This document shows, one piece after another, positions 53,461 to 63,729 of a stretch of 64,000 nt of DNA. A program made the position numbers and the translations under genes. The notes under the pieces were generated by a model. It did no database searches. It had not been told where the DNA came from and saw only the letters and a list, made by a program, of their open reading frames with translations. Source of the DNA: Terrabacter sp. Root181 (GTDB taxonomy: Bacteria; Actinomycetota; Actinomycetes; Actinomycetales; Dermatophilaceae); assembly GCF_001428505.1 (NCBI RefSeq), contig NZ_LMHU01000008.1, forward strand, positions 1-64,000, read 5' to 3'. The stretch's first letter is position 1. Each line of letters starts with the position of its first letter.

Positions 53461-54741
53461 CTACTTGAGGAAGTCGGGCACGTCGAGGTCGTCGCCCTCG
53501 TCGAACGTCACCTGCCGAGGCGGCTGCTGCACCGGCTGGGCCGCGGGGGCCGGGACGTGGTGCTGGGGCTGCTGCGGCGCCGGCGCGGCCGGCTGCTGGG
53601 TGGGCAGCTGCTGGGCCGGCTGTGACTGGTGCACCGGTGCGGCCGGCGCCTGCTGGGGGATCGACTGCTGCGGCGCCGCCTGCGGCACACCGTTGGAGTG
53701 CTGCGGCGCCGGCGTGGCCGGACGCTGCTGGGCCGCCTGCGAGCGACCCATGACCTGCCCGAGGGCGCGGTCGTCGTGCCGCTGGCTGGGGCCGCCGCTG
53801 TCGAAGCCTGCAGCGATGACCGTGACCCGGACCTCGTCGCCGAGGGCGTCGTCGATGACCGCACCGAAGATGATGTTGGCCTCCGGGTGCGCAGCCTCCT
53901 GGACGAGGCGGGCGGCCTCGTTGATCTCGAAGAGTCCGAGGTCGGAGCCGCCCTGGACCGAGAGCAGCACGCCGTGGGCACCGTCGATGGACGCCTCGAG
54001 CAGCGGGCTGCTGATGGCGAGCTCGGCGGCCTGGACCGCCCGGTCCTCGCCGCGCGCGGAGCCGATGCCCATGAGTGCCGAGCCGGCACCCTGCATGACC
54101 GACTTGACGTCGGCGAAGTCGAGGTTGATGAGTCCGGGCGTCGTGATGAGGTCGGTGATGCCCTGGACACCGGAGAGCAGGACCTGGTCGGCCGAGCGGA
54201 AGGCGTCCATCATCGAGACGTTGCGGTCGCTGATCGACAGCAGCCGGTCGTTGGGGATGACGATCAGGGTGTCGACCTCCTCGCGGAGGCTGCCGATGCC
54301 GGACTCGGCCTGGTTGGCGCGACGGCGACCCTCGAAGGTGAACGGGCGCGTGACGACACCTATCGTCAGGGCACCGAGCTCGCGGGCGATACGGGCCACG
54401 ACGGGAGCGCCGCCGGTGCCCGTGCCGCCGCCCTCACCGGCGGTGACGAAGACCATGTCGGCCCCCTTGAGGACCTCCTCGATCTCCTCGGCGTGGTCCT
54501 CGGCGGCCTTCTTGCCGACCTCGGGGTCGGCGCCGGCACCGAGGCCGCGCGTCAGCTCGCGGCCGACGTCGAGCTTGACGTCGGCGTCGCTCATGAGCAG
54601 CGCCTGGGCATCGGTGTTGATGGCGATGAACTCGACACCCTTGAGGCCGACCTCGATCATGCGATTGATGGCATTGACGCCGCCGCCGCCGATGCCGACG
54701 ACCTTGATGACGGCCAAGTAGTTCTGCGGTGCTGCTGCCAC
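53461..54741 (-). CDS. ftsZ: Cell division protein FtsZ
   Basis: Tubulin-like GTPase that forms the division ring. The nucleotide signature [10 protein letters not shown] lies at 104-113, and the T7 loop NLDFADVKS is present. The conserved fold ends near residue 320; a linker of about 85 residues extremely rich in Gln and Pro follows, then the C-terminal peptide [10 protein letters not shown] that binds SepF. GTG 54741 with GGAAGG 9 bases upstream gives 426 residues. The gene is closed by a strong stem-loop. Confidence 0.98.
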   Translation of the reverse strand: MAAAPQNYLAVIKVVGIGGGGVNAINRMIEVGLKGVEFIAINTDAQALLMSDADVKLDVGRELTRGLGAGADPEVGKKAAEDHAEEIEEVLKGADMVFVTAGEGGGTGTGGAPVVARIARELGALTIGVVTRPFTFEGRRRANQAESGIGSLREEVDTLIVIPNDRLLSISDRNVSMMDAFRSADQVLLSGVQGITDLITTPGLINLDFADVKSVMQGAGSALMGIGSARGEDRAVQAAELAISSPLLEASIDGAHGVLLSVQGGSDLGLFEINEAARLVQEAAHPEANIIFGAVIDDALGDEVRVTVIAAGFDSGGPSQRHDDRALGQVMGRSQAAQQRPATPAPQHSNGVPQAAPQQSIPQQAPAAPVHQSQPAQQLPTQQPAAPAPQQPQHHVPAPAAQPVQQPPRQVTFDEGDDLDVPDFLK

Positions 54742-55101
54742 GAGAGTGGGCCTTCCTGACTGATGGTGCCGGTGCTGCTGGTGGTCTGGGGACGGACAGT
54801 GCGTGGTGCGGGTGGTGCGGCTCGTTCCGAGCGTGTAGCCCTCAAACCTTAAACGTAGACATAAAGGTTACAGTTTGGTCACGAACCAGTGCCCTGACGG
54901 TATGACGAGGCACAGGGTCGATCAACCCACGTCGCGGCGTGTCGTCGCGGGGATTGCCCCAATTCCGAAGGGGGCGCCCCACGGGCCACACCAGCACCAC
55001 CGGACACTGGGGTCCCGACCGCCGGGCCTCACCCTCCCACGGACGCCGCGCGGCCACGCGGCCGGGTCCCCGACCCGGACGGCGGCTCGGACCGGTGGGC
55101 G
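54742..55101 (-). promoter_or_regulatory. 360-base ftsQ-ftsZ regulatory region
   Basis: No gene is seen. On the minus strand it holds the 12-base box TGGTTCGTGACC (54888-54877) shared with divIVA, an AACCTT/AAGGTT inverted repeat (54845-54850 and 54864-54869), and an AT-rich core with the TANNNT candidate TAACCT. All other joints in this cluster overlap, so ftsZ expression must be set mainly from here. Confidence 0.6.
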
Positions 55102-55878
55102 TCAGCGGGTTACGGGCGACGACGGGACGCTGACGTCGATCGTCGAACCCGGTTCCGGCAGAAGGATCTTCACCAGCTCTGCCTTGCGCGCGCCGTCGGC
55201 CGCGCCACCCCAGACGACCGTCTTGCGCTTCTCGCCCTTGGCCTTGACGGTGAAGGAGACCTGGTCGGCCGTCGACACCGACACCCCGGAGACGTCGGCG
55301 CGCAACGAGGGGTCGAGCGACCCGAGGGCCGCCAGCGCTGCGTCGACCCCCTCCTTCGTCACCTGCGCGGCCCCGGAGCTGACGAGCGGCACGCCCTCGG
55401 GGGCCGTGCCGACGGTGCGGAAGGTGACACCGTCCCGATCCACGACGTCGACCTCACCTCGAGGGTTACGGACCGCGAGCACGGCGATCCGGGGGGTCAA
55501 CGTGATGACGACGGTGTCCGGCAGGCTGCGGCCGACCGAGACGGCGCTCCAGGCCTTGTCGGCGAGCAGGCGCTGGGCCACCGCATCGGTGTCGACGCGC
55601 ATCAGGGGCCCACCGAGCGGCACCTCCGCGGACCTGCGCACCTGGGCGGACACGGACGCGCTCACCCCTCGGACCTCGACCCGCGACGCCGTGAGGACGC
55701 TGCTGAACCACCCCAGCCAGGCGACGAGCCCCGCCAGCACCAGGAGGGCGACGAGGACGCCCGCGACGAGGCGGGGGCGGCGGCGAGCAGCCGCGGCGCG
55801 TCGCTCGAAGCGCGTGCGTGACGACGCGAGCCCCGTGCCCGCGACGCGGCGACGGGCCGTGCTGTGCTCGAGCATCAT
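55102..55878 (-). CDS. ftsQ: Cell division protein FtsQ
   Basis: Bitopic divisome protein. A basic cytoplasmic tail (1-37), a membrane helix (about 38-60, LVAGVLVALLVLAGLVAWLG), a POTRA domain (about 64-135, ASRVEVRGVSASV) and the FtsQ beta domain follow; 258 residues. ATG 55878 overlaps the murC stop, and a second ATG follows at once. ftsA is not present downstream, as in other actinobacteria. Confidence 0.93.
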   Translation of the reverse strand: MMLEHSTARRRVAGTGLASSRTRFERRAAAARRRPRLVAGVLVALLVLAGLVAWLGWFSSVLTASRVEVRGVSASVSAQVRRSAEVPLGGPLMRVDTDAVAQRLLADKAWSAVSVGRSLPDTVVITLTPRIAVLAVRNPRGEVDVVDRDGVTFRTVGTAPEGVPLVSSGAAQVTKEGVDAALAALGSLDPSLRADVSGVSVSTADQVSFTVKAKGEKRKTVVWGGAADGARKAELVKILLPEPGSTIDVSVPSSPVTR

Positions 55879-57350
55879 GGCGCCCCTTCTTCGAGGATCC
55901 GCAGCACCTCCGGGCCGATCATCGTGACGTCGCCGGCTCCCACGGTGAGCACGAGGTCTCCGGGACGGGCCAGCCTCGCGACGCGTCCGGCGACCTCGGA
56001 CCACGAGGGCACGTAGTGGACCTCGACCTCGGGCCGGGCCGCCGTGACCGCATCGGCGACGAGACGCCCGGACACACCGGGCACGGGGTCCTCGCGGGCG
56101 GCGTAGACGTCCATGAGCACCACGACGTCGGCCGGCGACAGCCCGGCCCCGAGCTCCGCCGCGAAGTCACGCGTACGGCTGTACAGGTGGGGCTGGAAGA
56201 CGACGAGGAGCCGGCCGGTGTCGCCGACGAGGGACTTGGCCGTCTCGACGACGGCTGCGACCTTGCCCGCGTTGTGGGCGTAGTCGTCGACGACGACCAC
56301 TCCCCGGGCCTCGCCCTTCGGCTCGAAGCGGCGGCGCGTCCCCGTGAAGGACGCCAGCCCGGAGAGGACGCGGTCGGGGTTCTGGCCGAGCCCGTGGACG
56401 GCGGCGGCGTACGCGGCCGCGGCGTTGAGCGCGTTGTGGCGCCCGGGCACGCCGAGGGTCATGCGCCGCTCGGTGCCCTCGTCGAGCAGCGTGACCGACG
56501 CGGTGACGCCGTCCTGCTGGTGGTCGCCCAGGACGACGTCGGAGGAGGGGTCGAAGCCATAGGTGACGACGCGCGTGCCCGTGGCCCTGGCCCGCTCGGC
56601 CAGCGCGACGGCTCCGGCGTCGTCGGCGCACGTCACGAGCAGTCCACCGGGCCGGATCGTGTCCACGAAGGCGTCGTAGGCGGCCTGGACAACCGTGAAG
56701 TTCGAGTAGAAGTCGAGGTGGTCCGGCTGCACGTTGGTGACGATCGCGACCTCGGGACGGTAGACGACGAACGAGCCGTCGCTCTCGTCCGCCTCGACGA
56801 CGAAGACGTCGTCGGACCCGTCGTGGGCGTTGGTGCCGTGCTTGGCCAGCTCGCCACCGACCGCGAACGACGGGTCGAGACCGCAGCCCTGCAGCGCGAC
56901 CGTGAGCATGGAGGTCGTCGTCGTCTTGCCGTTCGCGCCGGCCACGGCGACCGGGCGGCGACCCTGCATGAGTGCCGCGAGTCCCTGGGCGCGGTGCAGC
57001 ACCGGCACCCCCCGCTCACGGGCGGCGACGAGCTCGATGTTGTCGTCGCGGATCGAGGAGCTCATGACGATCGCGTCGGCGCGCTCCTGGTGCCCCGCGT
57101 GGAAGCCGACCCACACGCCGGCCCCCTCGCTCTCGAGGGCCTTGAGGACGGGCACGTCCTTGGCGTCGCTGCCGGTGACCCGGATGCCGCGCGCCAGCAT
57201 GATGCGCGCGACACCCGACATGCCGGCTCCGCCGATCGCGAGGAAGTGCACGCGACCGAGGTCTGCGGCGTCGGGCACGGGGGCCCGGAAGTCGAAGCGC
57301 GCCGCGGCGAACGGGTCGTCGACGGAGGGGGTGCGCGGGGTCTGGGTCAC
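55875..57350 (-). CDS. murC: UDP-N-acetylmuramate--L-alanine ligase
   Basis: Adds L-Ala to UDP-MurNAc. A Rossmann start FLAIGGAGMSGVA, the ATP loop AVAGANGKTTTT, and the Mur-ligase residues EADESDGSF and NVQPDHLDFY are clear. The length is 491 residues. GTG 57350 overlaps murG by GTGA. Confidence 0.97.
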   Translation of the reverse strand: MTQTPRTPSVDDPFAAARFDFRAPVPDAADLGRVHFLAIGGAGMSGVARIMLARGIRVTGSDAKDVPVLKALESEGAGVWVGFHAGHQERADAIVMSSSIRDDNIELVAARERGVPVLHRAQGLAALMQGRRPVAVAGANGKTTTTSMLTVALQGCGLDPSFAVGGELAKHGTNAHDGSDDVFVVEADESDGSFVVYRPEVAIVTNVQPDHLDFYSNFTVVQAAYDAFVDTIRPGGLLVTCADDAGAVALAERARATGTRVVTYGFDPSSDVVLGDHQQDGVTASVTLLDEGTERRMTLGVPGRHNALNAAAAYAAAVHGLGQNPDRVLSGLASFTGTRRRFEPKGEARGVVVVDDYAHNAGKVAAVVETAKSLVGDTGRLLVVFQPHLYSRTRDFAAELGAGLSPADVVVLMDVYAAREDPVPGVSGRLVADAVTAARPEVEVHYVPSWSEVAGRVARLARPGDLVLTVGAGDVTMIGPEVLRILEEGAP

Positions 57351-58459
57351 GTGCGGTTCCTGCCTTCTGCGGCCCGGTCGACCAGGTCTGCGAGCTTCTC
57401 GTCGGCGGCGGGCTCGCCGAGCGTCAGGGCCGCCGCAGCCATCCGTGACACCCGGTCGCCGTCGGTGGCGAGACCGAGCAGCACGGCGTCGATCCAGTCG
57501 GGGGTGAGGTCGGCGTCGTCGACGAGCAGGCCGCCTCCGGCTGCCACGACGTCGGCCGCGTTGACGCGCTGCTCACCGTTGCCGACGGGCAGCGGGACGT
57601 AGACGGCCGGCAGGCCGACAGCCGTCAGCTCGCACACCGTGTTGGCGCCGGAGCGCGCGACCACGAGGTCGGCGGCGGCATACGCCAGCTCCATGCGGTC
57701 GGCGTACGGCACGACGACGTACGGGGCCCCCTCGGCGGGGGGCTCGGGGACGAACTCCTTGCCCAGTCCGGTCACGTGCAGCACCTGCACGCCCCCCCGG
57801 CTCAGCTCTGTGACCCTCGCACGGAAGGCGTCGTTGAGGCGCTGCGCGCCGAGCGAGCCCCCCGTGACGAGGACGGTGGGCCACTGGGGCTGCAGGCCGA
57901 AGTGCTCGAGGGCCTGCGTGCGCAGGCCCGCACGGTCGAGGGTCGCGACCTCGCGGCGCAGCGGCATGCCGATGCGCTGCGCGTGGGGCAGCGACGTGAC
58001 CGAGAACGTCGTCGCCACGGCGCTGGCCCAGCGGGCCCCGAGGCGGTTGGCCAGACCGGCCCGCGCGTTCTGCTCGTGGACGACGATCGGCACGTGGCGG
58101 CGCCGCGCGGCGAGGTAGGCCGGGGTGCTGACGTAGCCCCCGAAGCCGACGACGACCTCGGCTCCGGTCTCGTCGATGGCTGCGCCCGCGGCGTCGACGG
58201 CCGCCTTGAGGCGGCCCGGGAGCCGGAGCAGGTCGGCGCTCGGGCGACGCGGCAGCGGCACCTTGGGCACGAAGCGCAGGTCGTAGCCGCGAGCCGGGAC
58301 GAGGCGCGCCTCGAGGCCCTCCTCGGTGCCGAGCGCCGTGACCCGCATCTCCGGGTGGCGGCGACGCAGGGCGTCCGCGAGGGCCAGCAGCGGCGACACG
58401 TGGCCGGCGCTGCCTCCCCCGGCGAGCAGGACGGAGGTGGGCGAGGACAGTGGGATCAC
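57347..58459 (-). CDS. murG: Lipid II synthase MurG
   Basis: GT-B glycosyltransferase adding GlcNAc to lipid I at the inner membrane face. Motifs: LLAGGGSAGHVSPLLALAD (loop at 13-20), GFGGYVSTPAYLAA, VHEQNARAGLANR, VTGGSLGAQRLN and VVARSGANTVCEL. GTG 58459 overlaps the ftsW stop (GTGA), giving 370 residues. Confidence 0.97.
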   Translation of the reverse strand: MIPLSSPTSVLLAGGGSAGHVSPLLALADALRRRHPEMRVTALGTEEGLEARLVPARGYDLRFVPKVPLPRRPSADLLRLPGRLKAAVDAAGAAIDETGAEVVVGFGGYVSTPAYLAARRRHVPIVVHEQNARAGLANRLGARWASAVATTFSVTSLPHAQRIGMPLRREVATLDRAGLRTQALEHFGLQPQWPTVLVTGGSLGAQRLNDAFRARVTELSRGGVQVLHVTGLGKEFVPEPPAEGAPYVVVPYADRMELAYAAADLVVARSGANTVCELTAVGLPAVYVPLPVGNGEQRVNAADVVAAGGGLLVDDADLTPDWIDAVLLGLATDGDRVSRMAAAALTLGEPAADEKLADLVDRAAEGRNRT

Positions 58460-59742
58460 CGGCTTCTGCGACGTTGCGGGACGGAGCGGACGCGGGACGG
58501 GAGCACCGCGAGCGACCGACGGACGAGACTCGGGCGGGCGTCGAGCAGGGCCTTGCAGCCCGGCTCGTTGCGCGCGAAGGACAACAGGATGCCGAGGGCG
58601 AGCAGGGTCGTCACGAGCGACGACCCGCCGGCGGACACGAGCGGGAGCGGGACACCGATGACGGGGAAGAGCCCGATGACCGCGCCGATGTTGATGATGG
58701 CCTGACCGAGCAGCCACGCCATGATGCCGAAGCCCGCGATGCGGACGAACCGGTCCTGGGTGCGGCTCACGAGCCGGAAGCAGGCCCAGGCGAGGATGCC
58801 GAAGAGCAGCAGGATCATCAGCGTGCCCGGCAGGCCGAGCTCCTCGCCGATGATCGCGAAGATGAAGTCGTTGTGCGCCTCCGAGAGCCACTCCCACTTC
58901 TCCTTCGAGGCCCCGAGCCCGACGCCCCACCAGCCGCCGTCGGCCAGGGCGTAGAGGCCGTGCACCGACTGGCCGCACCAGCCGTCGGGGTCGGCCTGGC
59001 ACGTCGGGTCGAGCCAGTTGGAGATGCGGCTCGTGCGGTTGTTGCTGCCGGTCACCATCAGGGCGACACCGACGAGGGCGAGGCCGCCGCCGAGGGCGAA
59101 GACGCGCTTGGGGGCCCCGGCCACGAGCAGCACCGACGCGACGATGACGAGCACGACCATCGCCGTGCCGAGGTCGTGGCCGGCGAGGATGAGTCCGATG
59201 ACGACCGTGGCGATCGGGACGAGATAGGGCAGCACGACGTGGAGCATGCTGGCCATCCGCGAGGACTTGTTGGCGAAGATCACGGCTCCGACGAGCACGA
59301 GCCCGACCTTGGCGAACTCGGCCGGCTGGAACTGGACCGGGCCGAGCGCGAGCCAGTTGCGGTTGCCGTTGACGCTCTTGCCGAACGGGATGACGGCGGC
59401 GAGCAGCAGCACCGAGACGATGATCGTCGGGAACGCGAGCCGCTTCCACCACCGGACGTCGAGCCGGCTGGCGGCTCCGGCAGCGACCGCGCCCAGCACG
59501 GCGAACAGCAGCTGGCGCAGGAAGACGGTGTAGGACGCCTCGTCGGCGAGGAGCGCCTCGACGCTGGACGCCGAGAAGACCATGATCAGGCCGAAGACGA
59601 CGAGCGTCGAGGTCGCACCGAGGATGAGGTAGTAGGTCGTCAGCGGTGACTCGAGCTTGCCGATGACGGGCAGCGAACGGGACGTCGAGGACGGGTCGGC
59701 GGCCTTGCCCGACGTCTTCTCGTCGGCGGTCGTCGCGCTCAC
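58456..59742 (-). CDS. ftsW: Peptidoglycan glycosyltransferase FtsW
   Basis: SEDS-family septal glycan polymerase, 428 residues, about 10 membrane helices. Conserved stretches: GNRNWLALGPVQFQPAE, LILAGHDLGTAMV, EAHNDFIFAIIGEELG and VPLPLVSAGGSSLV. GTG 59742 overlaps the murD stop (GTGA). The basic C-terminal tail is Arg-rich. Confidence 0.96.
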   Translation of the reverse strand: MSATTADEKTSGKAADPSSTSRSLPVIGKLESPLTTYYLILGATSTLVVFGLIMVFSASSVEALLADEASYTVFLRQLLFAVLGAVAAGAASRLDVRWWKRLAFPTIIVSVLLLAAVIPFGKSVNGNRNWLALGPVQFQPAEFAKVGLVLVGAVIFANKSSRMASMLHVVLPYLVPIATVVIGLILAGHDLGTAMVVLVIVASVLLVAGAPKRVFALGGGLALVGVALMVTGSNNRTSRISNWLDPTCQADPDGWCGQSVHGLYALADGGWWGVGLGASKEKWEWLSEAHNDFIFAIIGEELGLPGTLMILLLFGILAWACFRLVSRTQDRFVRIAGFGIMAWLLGQAIINIGAVIGLFPVIGVPLPLVSAGGSSLVTTLLALGILLSFARNEPGCKALLDARPSLVRRSLAVLPSRVRSVPQRRRSR

Positions 59743-61229
59743 TCCAGCCCCCCGTGTGCCTCGAGGTGCCGCCGGACCGCCTCCTCGAAGGCGTCGCCGC
59801 GGGCTCCGTAGTTGGTGAACATGTCCATCGACGCGGCGGCAGGCGCGAGCAGCACGACGTCGCCCGGCTGGGCGAGGCGCGCGGCCTCCCTGACGACACG
59901 GTCCATGACCCCAGTGTCGGTGTCGGACACGTCGACGACCGGGACATCCTGCGCGTGTCGGGAAAGGGCCTGCGCGATCTGGTCGCGGTCGGCACCGATG
60001 AGGACGACGCCGCGCAGCCGCGAGGCCATCTCCTCGACGAGGCTGTCGACGTCGGCGCCCTTGAGCAGGCCGCCCGCGACCCACACGACGGAGTCGAACG
60101 ACCGGATCGCCGCCGCCGCCGCGTGGGGGTTGGTGGCCTTGGAGTCGTTGACGAAGCGCACGCCCTTGACGGTCGCCAGCTCGGCGATGCGGTGCCGGTC
60201 GGGGCGGAAGGCCCGCAGGCCGTCGCGGACCGCGATGGGTCCGACGCCGTACGCGCGAGCCAGCGCCGCGGCCGCGAGGGCGTTGGCGACGTAGTGCGGT
60301 GCGATGGAGGGGGCGTCGCCCTGCAGGTCTGCGATCGTGCAGAGCTCGGCGGCCGAGCGCTGGCGCTGCTCGACGAAGGCGCGGTCGGCGAGGACGTCCT
60401 CGACGACCCCGACCATCGAGGGGGCCGGGATGCCCGTCGTGAAGCCGATGGCGCGGCACCCCTCGACGACGTTGGCCTCCATCACGAGCTGCTCGGTCTG
60501 GATGTCGGCGACGTTGTAGATGCAGGCGAGGTGGGTGTTCTCGTAGATCTTGCCCTTGGCGCGGAGGTACTCGGCGTAGCTGCCGTGCCAGTCGATGTGG
60601 TCGGGCGCGACGTTGAGCACGGCGGACGCGACGGCCGACACCGACCGCTGCCAGTGCAGCTGGAAGCTCGACAGCTCGACGGCCAGCACGTCGTACGGCT
60701 CCGGGTGGAGCACGGCCTCGAGCAGGGGCGTGCCGACGTTGCCGGCCGACGTGGCGCGCAGGCCGGCGTGGCGCAGGATCGAGGCGAGCATGTTGACGGT
60801 CGTCGTCTTGCCGTTGGTGCCCGTGACGGTGAGCCACGGTGCGGCGCCCTCCCGGGCGCGCATGCGCCAGGCGAGCTCGACCTCTCCCCACACGGGTATG
60901 CCGGCCGTGGCCGCGGCGAGCATCAGCGGGTCGTGCGGGGGGACCCCGGGCGACGTGACGACGAGCTCGGTGCCGGGCGGCGGCTCGACGACGTGCTCGG
61001 GGCCGAGGCGGACGTCGACGTCGAGGATCTCGAGGATCGTCGCGCGCTCGCGGATCGCCTCGGTCACGTCGCGGGAGACGGCCGTGACGCGGGCGCCGCG
61101 GTCGGCGAGCGCGTCGGCGGCGGCGAAGCCGGACACGCCGAGCCCGACGACGAGGACGTTGATCCCCGACCAGTCGGCATCGCTGTGGGTCAGTCCCTCG
61201 CGGGGCTCGTAGAGCGGGTCGAAGCTCAC
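59739..61229 (-). CDS. murD: UDP-N-acetylmuramoylalanine--D-glutamate ligase
   Basis: Third Mur ligase, adding D-Glu. [15 protein letters not shown], the ATP loop [20 protein letters not shown] and [12 protein letters not shown], and [13 protein letters not shown] are conserved. GTG 61229 lies in the mraY stop as GTGA, matching all other joints of this cluster, so I prefer it to an in-frame start six codons upstream; 496 residues. Confidence 0.96.
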   Translation of the reverse strand: MSFDPLYEPREGLTHSDADWSGINVLVVGLGVSGFAAADALADRGARVTAVSRDVTEAIRERATILEILDVDVRLGPEHVVEPPPGTELVVTSPGVPPHDPLMLAAATAGIPVWGEVELAWRMRAREGAAPWLTVTGTNGKTTTVNMLASILRHAGLRATSAGNVGTPLLEAVLHPEPYDVLAVELSSFQLHWQRSVSAVASAVLNVAPDHIDWHGSYAEYLRAKGKIYENTHLACIYNVADIQTEQLVMEANVVEGCRAIGFTTGIPAPSMVGVVEDVLADRAFVEQRQRSAAELCTIADLQGDAPSIAPHYVANALAAAALARAYGVGPIAVRDGLRAFRPDRHRIAELATVKGVRFVNDSKATNPHAAAAAIRSFDSVVWVAGGLLKGADVDSLVEEMASRLRGVVLIGADRDQIAQALSRHAQDVPVVDVSDTDTGVMDRVVREAARLAQPGDVVLLAPAAASMDMFTNYGARGDAFEEAVRRHLEAHGGLE

Positions 61230-62311
61230 TGGGACCCCACCACCCACTCGGCGTAGAAGACGCCGAGGCCGAAGGCGACGAAGAGTCCGGCGATGATCCA
61301 GAAGCGGACCACGACCGTCACCTCGTTCCAGCCGACCATCTCGAAGTGGTGGTGCAGCGGCGCCATCCTCAGCACCCGTTTACCGGTGGTCTTGAACGAG
61401 GCGACCTGGGCGACCACCGACAGCGTCTCGAGGACGAACATGCCGCCGAGGATGATGAGGAGCAGCTCGGTGTGGGTCGTGATGGCGAGGCCGGCGAGCG
61501 CGCCGCCCAGGGCGAGCGAGCCGGTGTCGCCCATGAAGATCTTCGCGGGCGTCGCGTTCCACCAGAGGAACCCGAAGCAGGCGCCCATGCCTGCGGCGGC
61601 GACGAGCGCGAGGTCGTGGGAGTCGCGCACCTCGTAGCACTTGATGCCCGGGTTGGTCTGGCAGTTCTGGTTGAAGGTCCAGATGCTGATGAGGACGTAG
61701 GCGCCGAAGACCATCGTCGAGACGCCGGTCGCGAGGCCGTCGAGGCCGTCGGTGAGGTTCACGCCGTTGGACGCCCCCGCGATCATGACGTTCGCGAAGA
61801 CGACGAAGAGGATCACCCCGACGACGGTGCTGCCACCCAGCGCGAGGCTGATGTTGGTGTCACGGACGAACGACACGAGCAGCGACGCCGGCGTGCGGTA
61901 CTGCTCGTTGGGGAACTGCAGCGCGAGCCCGGCGAAGGTGATGCCGACGAGGGCCTGCCCCAGGAGCTTCTCCTTCGAGCGGAGGCCGAGGCTGCGCTGC
62001 TTGCTGATCTTGATGAAGTCGTCGAGGAAGCCGACGAAGCCGAGCCCTGCGGCCAGGAAGAGCACGAGCAGCCCACTGGCCGTCGGCGGGTTGAGCGTCA
62101 GCAGGTGGGCCAGGAAGTAGGCGCCGAGCATGGCCGCGAGGATGACGGCGCCACCCATGGTGGGCGTGCCGCGCTTCGTGTGGTGCGAGGTGGGTCCGTC
62201 GTCGCGGATGAACTGGCCGTAGCCGCGCTTGACGAGGAACTTGATGAACAGCGGGGTGCCGAACAACGAGATGATCAGCGAGATCGATGCTGCGAGCAGG
62301 ACGCCCTTCAC
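61226..62311 (-). CDS. mraY: Phospho-N-acetylmuramoyl-pentapeptide-transferase
   Basis: Makes lipid I from UDP-MurNAc-pentapeptide and undecaprenyl phosphate. Ten membrane helices; aspartates in GFLDDFIKI, the [13 protein letters not shown] stretch and the histidine motif APLHHHFE are intact. 361 residues from GTG 62311 (GTGA with murF). The loop around [16 protein letters not shown] holds two cysteines. Confidence 0.97.
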   Translation of the reverse strand: MKGVLLAASISLIISLFGTPLFIKFLVKRGYGQFIRDDGPTSHHTKRGTPTMGGAVILAAMLGAYFLAHLLTLNPPTASGLLVLFLAAGLGFVGFLDDFIKISKQRSLGLRSKEKLLGQALVGITFAGLALQFPNEQYRTPASLLVSFVRDTNISLALGGSTVVGVILFVVFANVMIAGASNGVNLTDGLDGLATGVSTMVFGAYVLISIWTFNQNCQTNPGIKCYEVRDSHDLALVAAAGMGACFGFLWWNATPAKIFMGDTGSLALGGALAGLAITTHTELLLIILGGMFVLETLSVVAQVASFKTTGKRVLRMAPLHHHFEMVGWNEVTVVVRFWIIAGLFVAFGLGVFYAEWVVGSQ

Positions 62312-63729
62312 CGCGTGACCGCCTCTCCGGACGTGGTGGGGACGGGTGTGGCGGTGACCGGGCCACCTTCGGCCGCCAGGCGGTCGCCGAGCCAGCGCAG
62401 ACCGCTGTCCCGGCTCGACTTGAGCAGGACGACGTCGCCGGCGCGCAGCCGCGTGGCGAGGAGGTCGTGCGCGGCGTCGGTGTCGGGCACCCACTCGGAG
62501 CCCGCGAAGGCCTCGGCGAGCGGACGGGCGCCCTCGCCGACGGCCACGACGTGGTCGAAGGCGAGCGACGCGGCATACGACCCGACGGCCGCGTGCTCGG
62601 CGTCGCTGTCGGGCCCCAGCTCGAGCATGCCGCCGAGGACCGCCCAGCGCTCCCCCGCCACGTGCATGGCCGCGACGGCGTCGAGTGCGGCACGCATCGA
62701 GTCGGGGTTGGCGTTGTAGGCGTCGTTGACGACGACCACGCCGTCGGCCCGGTCGGTGATCTCCATCCGCCAGCGGCTCACCGCCTCCGCGGCGCCGAGC
62801 CCGGCGACGACCTGGTCGAGCGACAGCCCGAGCTCCAGGGCCGCGGCGGCGACGGCGAGCGAGTTGCCGACGTGGTGGGCGCCGCTCTGCTGCAACGAGA
62901 CCCGGGCCGTGCCCTGCGGGCACACGAGGGTGTATGCCGCCCTGCCGCGCTCGTCGAGGGTGACGTCCTCGGCGCGTACGTCGGCCTCGGGCGAGAGCCC
63001 GACGAGCTGGACGCGCGACGCCAGACCGGACGCCATGGCGGCGACGACGGGGTCGTCGGCGTTGAGGATCGACAGACCCTCGGCGGGGACGGCCAGCGGC
63101 AGCTCGGCCTTGGCGCGGGCGATGTTCTCGCGCGAGCCGAACTCGCCGATGTGGGCGGTGCCGACATTGAGCACGATGGCGACCTGCGGCGGCGCGATGC
63201 GCGTGAGGTAGTCGATGTGGCCGATCCCCCGGGCGCCCATCTCGGCCACGAGGAATCGCGTCGTCGGGGTGACGCGGCACACCGTCAGCGGCACGCCGAT
63301 CTCGCCGTTGAGGGAGTTGACGGGGGCAACGGTCTCGGCGACGGACGACAGCACGGACGCGAGCAGGTCCTTGACGCTGGTCTTGCCCGACGAGCCGGTG
63401 ATGCCCACGACCCGCAGCTCGGGGGCGCGGTCGACGACGCCGCGGGCGACGAGGCCGAAGGCGGTCTGGACGTCCTCGACGACGACGCACGGCACGCCTG
63501 CGACCGGGCGCGAGGTGAGGGCCGCGACGGCCCCGGCCGCGGCGGCCGCCTCGACGTAGTCGTGCCCGTCGGCGGTCTCGCCGATGCGCGCGACATAGAG
63601 GCTGCCCGGGAGGCAGTCACGGGAGTCGGTGGTCACCGGGCCGTCGACGACGACGGCCTCCGGGGAGTCGGTGCCGTGGACGGCGCCGCCCGTGAGGTCA
63701 CGAATCTCACTGAGGGACAAGGCGATCAC
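62308..63729 (-). CDS. murF: UDP-N-acetylmuramoyl-tripeptide--D-alanyl-D-alanine ligase
   Basis: Adds D-Ala-D-Ala to complete the pentapeptide. [18 protein letters not shown] (ATP loop), [25 protein letters not shown] and [18 protein letters not shown] are present. The length is 473 residues. GTG 63729 overlaps the murE stop (GTGA). Confidence 0.97.
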   Translation of the reverse strand: MIALSLSEIRDLTGGAVHGTDSPEAVVVDGPVTTDSRDCLPGSLYVARIGETADGHDYVEAAAAAGAVAALTSRPVAGVPCVVVEDVQTAFGLVARGVVDRAPELRVVGITGSSGKTSVKDLLASVLSSVAETVAPVNSLNGEIGVPLTVCRVTPTTRFLVAEMGARGIGHIDYLTRIAPPQVAIVLNVGTAHIGEFGSRENIARAKAELPLAVPAEGLSILNADDPVVAAMASGLASRVQLVGLSPEADVRAEDVTLDERGRAAYTLVCPQGTARVSLQQSGAHHVGNSLAVAAAALELGLSLDQVVAGLGAAEAVSRWRMEITDRADGVVVVNDAYNANPDSMRAALDAVAAMHVAGERWAVLGGMLELGPDSDAEHAAVGSYAASLAFDHVVAVGEGARPLAEAFAGSEWVPDTDAAHDLLATRLRAGDVVLLKSSRDSGLRWLGDRLAAEGGPVTATPVPTTSGEAVTR

